Shown here piece by piece: positions 55,101 to 64,000 of a stretch of DNA of 64,000 nt. The stretch spans positions 7,961,001 through 8,025,000 of the forward strand of contig CM056875.1 of NCBI GenBank assembly GCA_029876055.1, written 5' to 3'. A model generated the notes under the pieces. That model was not told the DNA's origin, did not search any database, and was given only the letters and a program-made list of their open reading frames with translations. A program made the translations under genes and the position numbers. This DNA comes from Madurella fahalii (Eukaryota; Ascomycota; Sordariomycetes; Sordariales). The first letter of the stretch is position 1. Each line of letters starts with the position of its first letter.

Positions 55101-55257
55101 ACCCCAGGGATAGATATAACCTACCTGCCGGTAACGCAGGCTTGCTATCGATCATCTCGGCGACCTGCAGCGTCTGGAGAATACTCTTGCTGGTCTTGTG
55201 TTTCTGGGGGGGAGCAACTGCCGCCGCCGTGGTAGCCCTCCGCGTTGGGTTGGACAT
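52146..55257 (-). CDS. RCY1: Recyclin-1: F-box plus Sec10-like exocyst domain
   Basis: Two exons, complement(join(52146..54952,55125..55257)), encode 979 aa. The 172-nt intron restores the F-box core LPAEILATILDYLPVADLMR (residues about 42-61). A Gly-rich disordered linker follows, then the long helical Sec10/vacuolar-sorting domain (about 175-960). The C-terminus is CSLM, a CAAX box predicting prenylation, as described for yeast Rcy1. Rcy1 with Skp1 supports recycling of v-SNARE Snc1 from endosomes to the Golgi and polarised growth. An insert rich in Ser, Pro and Gln (about 520-590) splits the domain. The gene is convergent with KIN28. Confidence 0.93.
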
Positions 55258-55740
55258 GGTTGGTGGGTGGTATTAAGAGGTCGGGTGGAAGATGGGCGGG
55301 CGCGGCTGTCATGTCATGGTAGTACTGGTGTTGTGGCGGCGAGAGCCAAAGAGAGCAAAGTGGCCGAGACGTAGGAAAGTGACGAGAGGCTAATCCTTGA
55401 GGTGTTGCTATGTGAAAGCTTACACCCCGGGGCCGCCGGGGGTTGATAACATTACTGTGGAGGTCGGTATCAAGCCCCAGAAGTTAATACTGACGACGCC
55501 AATTACGTGCCCCTGCGCGCCTGGGAGGTTCCCACAACTGCCGCCAGCTGGCAGCTGACGGACGCGCCATCTTGGAATAACTGACTTGTGTCCTCGCCCT
55601 GAGATGCGACGACCAGCACTGCACAAGAGTTGGAGCTAAAAGCACTGATCCACCGGTAATCGATACGTTTCCTGTCGTGTTATAAATTCATGAAGGATTC
55701 ATAAGCCATGGGCCCCTCCTGTCATTCTCCGCTTCATTCT
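55258..55740. other. Intergenic gap RCY1 / SNF2-RING gene
   Basis: This is the RCY1 promoter plus the 3' flank of the upstream minus-strand gene. A CCCCGG/CCGGGG inverted pair lies near 55427. No gene is supported; the short ORF at 55420-55626 has no motif. Confidence 0.35.
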
Positions 55741-58700
55741 CTATACTCCATCTTCGCCCTCCACTCTCCGCCTCTCTGCCGCCTCAGCAGCCAGAAACCT
55801 ACGGGTGGCCGGGTTCGCAGGCGGCTGATTCTCGCTTCCCGATTTAGAACCCAAGTGACCAAACAAGCACGTCCATAAATCGTCCTTATCCACAGCCTCC
55901 CCAGAAATGCCATCCTTGCCCATCAACTTGGACAAGTGCGCCTGTTGCATCTCAAGCGAGTTGGCCACCTCTAGGTTCGCATCCAGCAACTCTGGCGTAG
56001 ACTCCTTAGACTTCCCTTTCAGATTACGACCCATATGCTCCATCCTCCTCTGGACAGACAGGTCATAGATCGACTCTTCGACCGTGCCGTCGACAATGTA
56101 TAGCCAGACCGTCGTCTCGTGCTGTTGCCCGATCCGGTCAACTCGAGCTATCGCTTGGAGCTCCAGCGCCGTATTGAGTAACGGCTCGCACAGGAAGACA
56201 TGGCTCGCGTTCACTAGGTTCAGACCGCTCGCGTGGGCTCTAGCGTGCAGCAGGAAGACCTCAGTGCCGGGGTCCTCCTTGAAATTGGTGATTCCGTGCG
56301 CCTTGTCAAAGGACGTGAACCCGATGCGATACCTCCGGAAAGCGAGCGCAAGCACCTCAAGGAATTCTTTGTATTGAGAGAAGACGATTGACTTGGCGCC
56401 AGGGTCCGACTCTCTCAGCCACAAGAGATGTCGCGTCAGAGTGTCCACTTTAGTCGTGAAACTGGGTCCGTCAAGGTCGATATTCTTGATCTCGGCCAAT
56501 TTGTCAGTGTTGAACTCTGTGTATATAGTCGAAACCTTCCTGGCGGCCATCATGTGCGACTTTTCCGAGCTGTCAATGCCTCCGGTATTTGGCTCTGTGT
56601 GAACCCTGAGCTCCTGCGGTTTTAGCGTGATATCATGAAGATTGGATTGATGCAAGTGCCTCTTGCAGACAGGGCAGTTGCGGTGCGCCCGGAACCAGAG
56701 CGTTATGCATTCTTTGCAGAACTGATGCCCACATACGGTCAAGACGCCAATTGAAAACGGCGATTGGCAAATGACACACATGCGTTGTTCTTCCGAGTTG
56801 GCCTCTGCCTCCTTGAGATGTAGCACTGCCGATGGTGTTTAGCGAGACGGCCCGACGAGACCTCGTCCGAGGGTGACTTACGGTAACGATACTTGGACTC
56901 CGCAGTGGCCAGCCTCGTCTGCAAATTCTCCTCTTGTCTTTGCGCTGCTTGAAGCGCCGTTTCCAGTGCTGCGTCTTCCGTTGAGTATTCATATTCACCG
57001 ACCATGTCCGAAACCTCCTGAAGTTGCCGGTAGAATTCGATGCGGGTATTCAATGTGTCCATGAAGCGTTCGACCTCCTTCTCCATAACTGTCACGGCCT
57101 TTGCCTGTTCCCCTTGGTGGCTTAGCGTTGATTTAAGCAAGTTGGAGACAACAGTGAGCTCGTTAGCAGCTCTCGAGCTTCCCGTGGCCGCGTCATGCCG
57201 CAGCTTCACCGTCAAGCCTCGCAACTCCGACACCAGACCCCGCAGAGAGCTCAGAGGATCGCCTTCGACGAACGGTGGTTTGATGACATCACGAATCCGC
57301 ATAAGTTCAAGGAGCCTTTCAGGAAAGGGGCCATCTCCTTCCGTTGCCATACGAATGGCTGCCTTTGTCTCGTGTTCCACCAAAAAGTTCTTCTGGCCCG
57401 TGATCGCGGCGTGTCTATCCGCGAGCGCTGTCCTCAGAACTTGAAGGTAAACTAAAATTTCGTCCTGAAGCTTGGTCGACTCTTCATACTCTTCGCCTGT
57501 CGTTTCATCATTCTCTTCGTCAACAAGCGGCTTAAGAAGAAGTTGAATGACGTGCTCGCGCCAGTCATCGAGCTGATTAGCTTGATCATCCAACGCCCCG
57601 CCGAGCTGTTCCAGAGCATCGGAAATCTTGCGACTCTCCAGTCCTTTCTGCTTGATAGACTTGAACTCTGGGATGACGGCGAAGGTCTGTTGCGCAGCGG
57701 CTTTCGCGAGGCGCTCCATCAATTTCTTCGCTTTGCCATGACTCTAGAGCCGTTGTTAGCCACAACCCAAAGAAGAACAAACTGCAGCACAAAACTTGAA
57801 CTGCGACATACCTCCTGAAGTATCTCTTTTCTGATTGCTTTGGCGTGGTCGTACCCCTCAACTTCAAGCCTCTCCCAGCGTTGAAATTCTTCTGAGCCCG
57901 GTACGGATGTCTCCTCATTTGACTTGATAGAAAAATACGCGTTTGCGCAAAAGAAGACCGCTCTATGTTGAATTTCCAGTGCGGATCGCAGCCGGCGGCG
58001 CGCTTCACCCACCCTCGGGGGCACAACATCCTCGCGGTCCTCCGGCTCACCGTCGTCGGGTGCCGACTGGGTCTCGCTTGAATTTCCTTTACGAGCTTCC
58101 TGGATTTCGATATCCAATTGAGCCCGACATTCCGACACCATTCCTGTACTCTTCGAGAGAACCTCTTGCCAAACGGACAGGGCATCATTCACCCGCTTCT
58201 GGCAAGCAAGGATCTGTCCTCTGGTTAACCTCGCTGTGAGAAGGCTGCGTTGGTCAGACCTCATCGCCCCGTCCGTTTGCTCGAGCATCGCTTCCAGAAC
58301 TTCCGCCACAGTCCGCATGGGTCCGGTCTTCTGCCCAAGCGCTCGACGATTTCGGTTCCCAACCTCGGGATGCAAAACGGTCTGGCGGAGCCGGTCAAGA
58401 GCCAGTCTCATAGCGCTTTGCACCCCAGGATCCTCAGGATCCCAGTCGGCTTCAAGTGGGTTCCCTCTGGGATCCAGACCACACGTTGGGGCTAACTCTT
58501 CAAAGAGGCTCTGATAGTGCTGTTCTTCAACCGCGGTAAATGGCATCGTAATTACGTAACGTTTCTGTGGCGGAATGGCAATCTCGTTCCTCACGAGGCT
58601 TTTGCTGTGGCGCATTGATAGTAGGTTAAAAAGTTTCCTAAACGACGTTTTGTCCAGTGTCGTCAGGAGGTTCCAAATCTTTGTGTCTGATGCAAACGGC

Positions 58701-60386
58701 TCGTAACGGAGGAATAGGAGAAGGCCACGAAGGTCTAGAATGCAGTGTCAGCCTGGCTCTTGGGTAGAAGTTTAGAGTTCCCTTGCCTTTCTGAATATCA
58801 TCTTTTACTGGCGTACCTGTAACGCCCCAGGCATTGACACGGGGGATCCGCCTAGCCAACTTTGCAGCATTGTTTGTCCAATTCTCGACCATCTGCGCTT
58901 CGTCGATGCACACTCGCCACCACGAGAGCTGAACGAGAGGCGACTTGAGCCGTTCGTACTGTTTCTCATTGCGCATCGAACGTCCTGGCTCATCCGATGC
59001 CGCCCAGATCTCAGTTCTGAGTACCTCATAAGTCGTGATCACGACATCATGCTGCGCTAAGCCCTCGGCTGAGAGTTCTGCCCCATCCTTTAGCTTGGCT
59101 AGCTTCCGTATTCCAGGATAATACATGACTTTAAGGCTTGGGGCATGGGTGCCGAGCTCGGAGAGCCATTGGTCCAGCAGAGACGACGGCGCAATAATAA
59201 GCGTCGCTGATGTCGCGACAAGATCCCGGCCAAGGAAAGGATCGAAGACCATGGCCGGAGATTTCGGCCGCTGGTGAAGGAGCACCAGTGCGATCACTTC
59301 CAGGGTTTTCCCAAGCCCCATCTCCTCTGCGAGGATGCCGCCGCGAAATTCCTGAAGACATTGAAACAGGGCTGTATCTCTAGCAGCAACTCCAAGTAAC
59401 GGGCTGAGATAAACCATGTTGCCGTCGGCATCCTTGGCAGTGGTGAAGAAAACCAGGGACTTCTCGGATGTTGGTGGCACGTAGGGCCGGATACCCCCGT
59501 TTTCTTGAGAGCCCTGGACCCAGTGCACGCCTTCCCGGCCTAAAAGCCACTGGACAGCCCTGCGTTGAAAGGGATACAGCTTAGCGTGTAGCTGTGGAAT
59601 TTGCATAGATGACACCTCTGCGTCAGTGGTCTCCTTGTCAGGGATACATGCAGCTTCGTAGAAATCTTGAGGGGACCACGAGAGTGTGGAGTCGGGGAGG
59701 TGTAGGTCCGGATACCACGTTCTGAAGACTTCTTTTCGTAGAGTCTGCTGAGAAGTCGAACGCGCCCGCTCGCTTCCCCATATCGTCACCCGTTCGTTCC
59801 ATTTGATATCGATAGAGACGTCCAGGTGAAACAAGTTATCGTCTTGTCGAACGGAGACACACACGCTCGCCCAGAGACAACCTTCATCGCCGGGATCGAA
59901 GCCTTGCACCTCAGCCACTTTAAGTGCCGTCTGCAATCCCCGAGAGAAGTTTTCCTCGCTCAAAGGGAAGCAAACCCGAAAGCCGGCGCCGCGAGATTTC
60001 GCACGCGGGAAAATGTGCAGTTGCCATATGCCTCGGGCGGGGACATTAGGGTCCGTGTTGCAAAGCTGCAGAGCGAGAACCTCACCCACATCTCTTCGCA
60101 CAACCACGGGGCATTCTTGAGATTCCGATGCCTTGGGTGTAGCAAGCGTTAAATGCTCCCGCGCGACGCATATCGCATCGTAACTTCCCGTGGCCTTGGC
60201 GCGCTTTGCTGGGCGACCTGATGACTCCACTTCTGCAGCATCATCGCCTGGCGATGGTATGGATCGAAGACGCTCAACGAATGCCGCGATGTTCTCGACC
60301 TCAGACTCTGCAGAAAATGCCGTTTCTTCCGGGCCTTTCCCAGACTGGATCCGGGATTGCCGGTTTTTTTTAGCCCGACGAGGCAT
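55741..60386 (-). CDS. IRC20: SNF2-family ATPase with embedded RING finger (SHPRH/Irc20-like)
   Basis: Four exons, complement(join(55741..56825,56882..57743,57812..58734,58787..60386)), encode 1489 aa. The first RecA lobe has GGILAEEMGLGKT (Walker A near 350-360), CIDEAQ (near 497) and VTGTPV (near 522). A long coiled-coil insert (about 680-1125) precedes a canonical C3HC4 RING, CVIC...CGHQFCKEC...CPVC (about 1146-1184). The second lobe follows (KSIVFSQYKEF, HARAHASGLNLVNASHVFL, QAIARVDRIGQQHETTVW). This split arrangement is that of SHPRH and yeast Irc20, E3 ligases in replication-stress tolerance and recombination control. The first intron (58735-58786, 52 nt) starts with GC, a GC-AG intron. 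The others are GT-AG (68 and 56 nt). Confidence 0.93.
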
Positions 60387-61104
60387 CGTAGTTTAATGGG
60401 AGCTCCTCCAGACCGGGCAGATCCGAAGGTAAAGCGGACCGCTCGATGGCAATAGCAGGGCTGTTGGTGGCAACTTTCACGTCGACTAGACAAGACGGCA
60501 TGTGCCGGCTTATACCATGCTGCTGATAATGGGCAGTTTTGCATCGGCTGATTTGTGCGGGTGATTTGAGATCTTGTACGGAAGCCTGGGGGACAAGGTA
60601 CGGATGAACTGCGGTAACTGGAGATGCACACGCAGGGAGTAGAAAGACCAGCGCGGGTTTTGGGGAAGGAAGGTTCAAGCGGGAGGAAGATGTGAGCGGG
60701 AGCTTACACGCCGATAAGGTGCCTGGGGTGGCAGCTGCAGCCTTGCAGTGACCCACAAGTCCAAAGGACTTCAGACTCATAGTTGGCTGATAAAGTGCGG
60801 GAGCTAAAGCTGCCCCACCAGCAGGAACATCAGACGCTGGGACCGTTTTGGGGACCCTGCTCCGGAATTTCTACGGCTGCTCAGAAAACTTTCCGCTCGA
60901 ACGACCTGGTCTGGACGCGTGAGCATTGAACGCTGTCAAGGCGCTGCGTGTCGTCTTGACTGTCATGACATTTGGCACAAACAGCTGCAAGAAGCACTTG
61001 TTCGATAGGTAGGTTTGGCGCATCTTGTTTTCCCGCCCGTCGTACCTCAATATCTGGGGTTGATTGCTCGTTTCCCGCCGTCGCTGACGCCATTCTCAGC
61101 ACGA
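60387..61104. promoter_or_regulatory. Divergent region SNF2-RING gene / mS41
   Basis: This is the shared upstream region. It holds an MCB box ACGCGT at 60915-60920, about 530 bp before the SNF2-RING start. Minus-strand ORFs (for example 60370-60780) are Ser/Pro/Ala-rich with no motif and overlap the SNF2-RING start, so I did not call them. Confidence 0.4.
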
Positions 61105-61806
61105 ATGAAGGCCCTACGCATACACTCTGCTCTGGGGCTCTTGTTCCGGCCCTGCACCGCTCCCTCTGTCACGGCCCCCGGACTCAGGGCGCACGCAAGA
61201 TGGGCGCATAAGAGCGCAGAACCTTCCGCGATCCCGGAACCCATTCCCTTCGTCCCCGATGTCGACACGTTCCTTACCCTGATCGGCCGGGGCCTAAAAC
61301 AACACGCATCCAAGTTCCCGAGTTGGGATGCGCTCTTCACTCTCACATCCGACCAACTTAGGGAGCTCGGTCTAGAGCCGCCAAGGACGAGACGGTATCT
61401 GCTGAGGTGGCGGCAGCGGTTCCGGGAAGGCAAATTCGGCATCGGAGGCGATCTCAAGCACGTCGAGAATGGCACGGCGGTGCTAAAAATTCAGGAAGAG
61501 GACTTGGACCCCTTCACTCGCCTCAGGCACGTCGTCAATGTGCCCACCGGCAAGAGAGTTGAGGAGGTGCCGCCTTCGGAATTGGTCAGGGTGCGCGGCT
61601 ACAGAGTCCAAGGCGTTCGCACTATTGTCGGCCCGCATATTCTGCCCATCAAGGGTGGGGGCGTCCGCCTCAGAGTGAAGGAGGGCCTGTGGGAGGACAA
61701 GAGAGGACACAAGGTCGACGGAGGTGAAAGGAGACAGGCCGAGATCCGCTTTAAGAGACGGATAGCAGAGCGGAAAGCTAAGCGGGAGGCACAGGGCTTT
61801 TATTAG
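61105..61806 (+). CDS. FYV4: Mitochondrial small-subunit ribosomal protein mS41 (IGR domain)
   Basis: One exon encodes 233 aa from the ATG at 61105; an upstream in-frame ATG at 61015 would add 30 residues that do not resemble a presequence start. The first 35 residues are Arg/Ala/Leu-rich without acidic residues (MKALRIHSALGLLFRPCTAP), fitting mitochondrial import. The IGR motif (LIGRGLKQHASKFPSWDALF, around residues 59-78) and LRELGLEPPRTRRYLLRWRQ define the mS41/Fyv4 family, found in the fungal mitoribosome. The C-terminal part (VRVRGYRVQGVRTIVGPHIL, then a Lys/Arg-rich tail) probably contacts rRNA. Confidence 0.92.
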   Translation: MKALRIHSALGLLFRPCTAPSVTAPGLRAHARWAHKSAEPSAIPEPIPFVPDVDTFLTLIGRGLKQHASKFPSWDALFTLTSDQLRELGLEPPRTRRYLLRWRQRFREGKFGIGGDLKHVENGTAVLKIQEEDLDPFTRLRHVVNVPTGKRVEEVPPSELVRVRGYRVQGVRTIVGPHILPIKGGGVRLRVKEGLWEDKRGHKVDGGERRQAEIRFKRRIAERKAKREAQGFY

Positions 61807-63786
61807 TGGCCATGTCATGGCTGGGCTGCAACGTGTATGACGAACATTGTATTCGATTGCTATAGTTGCAGCGACTGTGCACCGCGTGTAGAATCTGTAT
61901 AATAATGATGTTTGGCGTCCTGTATCCCGATGGTCCGACGATGGGTATTGTCCCCGGCCTCTACCCAATGAGTATTGTCCATGCGCCAATCGGTCGCCTT
62001 CCTCGACATGTCAGATACGCGGCGGTCAGTGCTCTCTACCTACCTTGTGCAATGGTTTTATCGTGTCCTACCACACCGAAACCGAGGACAAAGGAGAAAC
62101 ACTGCGTTTTGCAGCATTCCGGCTTTTCGACCCCAACTATCGTTCCTGCCTTTTACTGTCACCTTCCGGTTACGACACTTTGAGCCCACATTAAACGTGG
62201 CGTCGATAGCCGAAAGTTTAACCAAACGGCCTGCATTGTCAGCGTTGACTAATTGCCCGGCGAGGGTCCTTCACCCGAGAAACCGGAACTACAAATGCAC
62301 ACTGCAACCCAGATTCCGAAACGACGTCGATCTGCCTATTCCAAACGGCTGAAGAAGGTTAGTTCCCAGATCCGAAACAACGGCCGGGCGGCGTTGGCGG
62401 TCGCCGGGCTTCCGGGAATCCTGGCGGCCACGGCGGAAGGCTGAGCAGAGCCGGCAGTGCCACATTCGAGACGTAGGCAACAGCGAAAGCCAGGCACCAG
62501 TTTAACGAGCCTGCGAAGGCGTTAATATACGCAGGACCCCGATGCGTCTACCTCGATGTACGCAAGCACCACACGAATACTTAATTTCGAGGATGCAGCT
62601 CGCATCCCTCCTCTGGACCACTCATCAACCACTCCGATAAACACAGCATGTTCAGTAATCAGTACAGCGCACTGGCCACTCCAGTTGCCTGGGTACCGAG
62701 ATGGCGTTATTTCCGGACGCCGATGAGCCGCACCGCACGACGACAAGCTCCAGGCTACCAGTCGATCGCGTCGAATTTCCGGGTCCCAGCATGGGTTGAA
62801 TCGTTGGCCGAGATGCGCGGGGAGATTGACAAGATGCAGATGGCCCAATGTGGGATGACTCATTGGCGCGGATGCGAGGGAATCCTTCATCACTCACCTG
62901 CACGCTACACTCCGGCTCAGAAAGGCATGCACACCGAACAACAACAGATCTCGTCCTCTCCAAGTTTTCCCTGCAGTCTCGTTTCCAGTCTTGACGGAAA
63001 TGAATATTTGTCATCGGAACTACTTCGGGTTCCGCGGGATGGGAGGAAGGAGTTTCGACTAGCCTAACTTATCTTGGGGAATTGACGGCGCGTCTTGGCG
63101 GGGTTCAGATCTCTCGGCCGGCGATTGCGAACGAAGTCGGGTCGTCGGTCTCAACTAGGCTGGCGAAAGGTGGAGGTTACCGGAACCGACAGCACGTGCT
63201 CTCGGCTTAGCGTCACGGCGACCAGTGGAGGAGCTGTTCCCTGTCGGGGGAAAGAGAGGTACCCTCGAATCATCGTCGGAACCCCTACGGGACGCATCGC
63301 AAGACGGAGAAACCTAGATGCCGTCAAACAGGGGCAGAATCCCGCCTGGGCTGGTTTCACCACCAACGAGCCGGGGACGGAGACGTCGGAGGCTCGGTTT
63401 GTTGGAACTCCCATCTTACTGATGGAGGCTGTGGATGCAAGCGCGACTCTCAACAGATGCACCGACGGGCCTGTCTCTTTGTGGTCGACAAGGGCATGAG
63501 ACTTGAAAGGACAGGCGGATGGCTGTGATGGAGCATTCTATGGGTTCCCCGTTTGAGGCTATTCGAAGCTGATTACCCTCTCAGGCACCGAGCCCGCTAG
63601 CGATCGAGTTGATTTGTTCAAACATCCCTCTTGGGCCACCGACAAGGGGCGCCATGCGATACACAGCCAGGATCAGCTAGCGACGCGAGTGCACGGCGGA
63701 AATAGTCTTTGCGATGAGCTCATTGCTGCTAAACATATACTGCGGCTGAAATTCACCAAGTCTCAAACTCAGGGGTTGGGCAGCGT
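61807..63786. other. Gene-poor region, no supported gene
   Basis: About 2 kb with overlapping short ORFs in several frames (for example 62648-63067 plus and 62522-62893 minus), none with a recognisable domain or good splice structure. No terminal repeats, tRNA or simple repeats of note were seen. Confidence 0.4.
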
Positions 63787-64000
63787 CTAAGCCCCATCTT
63801 CCTCGACCTCACCCCGGACAACAGTGTGGGGGAGGTCGAATCGGATAAAGAAGCGGCACAGTCCAGGGTTTTGGGCGTGAGGGCGCTCAGGTGGCGCATT
63901 AGCAAAGCGCCGCTGCCGCCTCAACCGTTGAAGGTTGCATCGACAAGTTTGTGGCCCAAAGGCTTGGCAAGGCACACTCGCCAGCTCTGAAGGCCGACTT
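63787..64000 (-). CDS. Possible 3' end of a minus-strand gene (partial)
   Basis: The minus-strand frame that ends at the TAG at 63787-63789 is open to the window edge, about 70 codons. Its end reads GLCRFFIRFDLPHTVVRGEV then EEDGA, which looks protein-like, but the preceding part is Arg/Gln-rich and unremarkable, and a second minus-strand frame also reads plausibly near the edge. An intron may lie within. Without the neighbouring sequence I cannot confirm coding or name a family. Confidence 0.3.
   Translation of the reverse strand, partial: SRPSELASVPCQAFGPQTCRCNLQRLRRQRRFANAPPERPHAQNPGLCRFFIRFDLPHTVVRGEVEEDGA

Noticed and set aside
54072..55235. 387-aa plus-strand ORF over RCY1
   Set aside because: Pro/His-rich shadow; the minus strand gives the F-box and Sec10 domains.
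60370..60780. 136-aa minus-strand ORF overlapping the start of the SNF2-RING gene
   Set aside because: Different frame from the SNF2-RING gene, no domain and overlaps its start; more likely leader or promoter DNA.

Overview
This is a nuclear genome window from a filamentous ascomycete. The evidence is GC-rich coding DNA, many 48-120 nt spliceosomal introns with GTANGT donors and CTRAC-type branch sites, and fungal-only families such as Eis1, recyclin-1 and Sfk1. The protein style fits Sordariomycetes, probably near Sordariales/Chaetomiaceae, but that placement is an inference. All exon coordinates were worked out by hand from splice signals and reading-frame continuity. I saw no tRNA, rRNA, CRISPR array, intact transposon or recognisable secondary-metabolite cluster.

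Layout. 1-5.3 kb: the 3' end of a probable GPI-anchored protein gene, a FAM32A-like nuclear protein, two small unknown proteins and a CobW/ZNG1 zinc-metallochaperone GTPase. 5.4-15.7 kb: a 702-aa unknown protein, a vacuolar SLC12-type cotransporter (Vhc1-like) and a vacuolar amino-acid transporter (Avt3-like), the last two divergent across 1.7 kb. 16.3-25 kb: dense information-processing genes, namely RPB11, LSM5, a DEDDy 3'-5' exonuclease, YTM1 and the DNA polymerase delta small subunit. 25.4-34.2 kb: an unknown F-box/2EXR-like protein, serine dehydratase, a NAT9-type acetyltransferase and mitochondrial methionyl-tRNA synthetase. 37-42 kb: a Cys-rich 907-aa fungal protein and a secreted GH28 glycosidase. 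42.6-51.7 kb: ribosomal protein uL4, Eis1, an Sfk1-family membrane protein and the TFIIH kinase Kin28/CDK7. 52-61.8 kb: recyclin-1, a 1489-aa SHPRH/Irc20-like SNF2-RING protein and mitoribosomal mS41. The last 2.2 kb is nearly empty apart from a possible partial gene at the edge.

The genes are mostly single-copy housekeeping genes with no operon-like logic. Links include gene expression (RPB11, LSM5, Kin28, uL4, YTM1), replication and repair (polymerase delta subunit, SNF2-RING protein, exonuclease), mitochondrial translation (MSM1, mS41) and membrane or vacuole function (Vhc1, Avt, Eis1, Sfk1, Rcy1). Short divergent intergenic regions (LSM5/exonuclease, YTM1/POL31) probably act as bidirectional promoters.

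I did not find a clearly new multi-gene system. The best items for a second look are: a GC-AG intron in the SNF2-RING gene; an intron that splits the catalytic Tyr codon of the exonuclease; a three-copy degenerate repeat of about 120 bp between POL31 and its neighbour; perfect inverted repeats upstream and downstream of the uL4 gene and upstream of EIS1; an MCB box just upstream of POL31; and two conserved-looking orphan proteins with Cys clusters.
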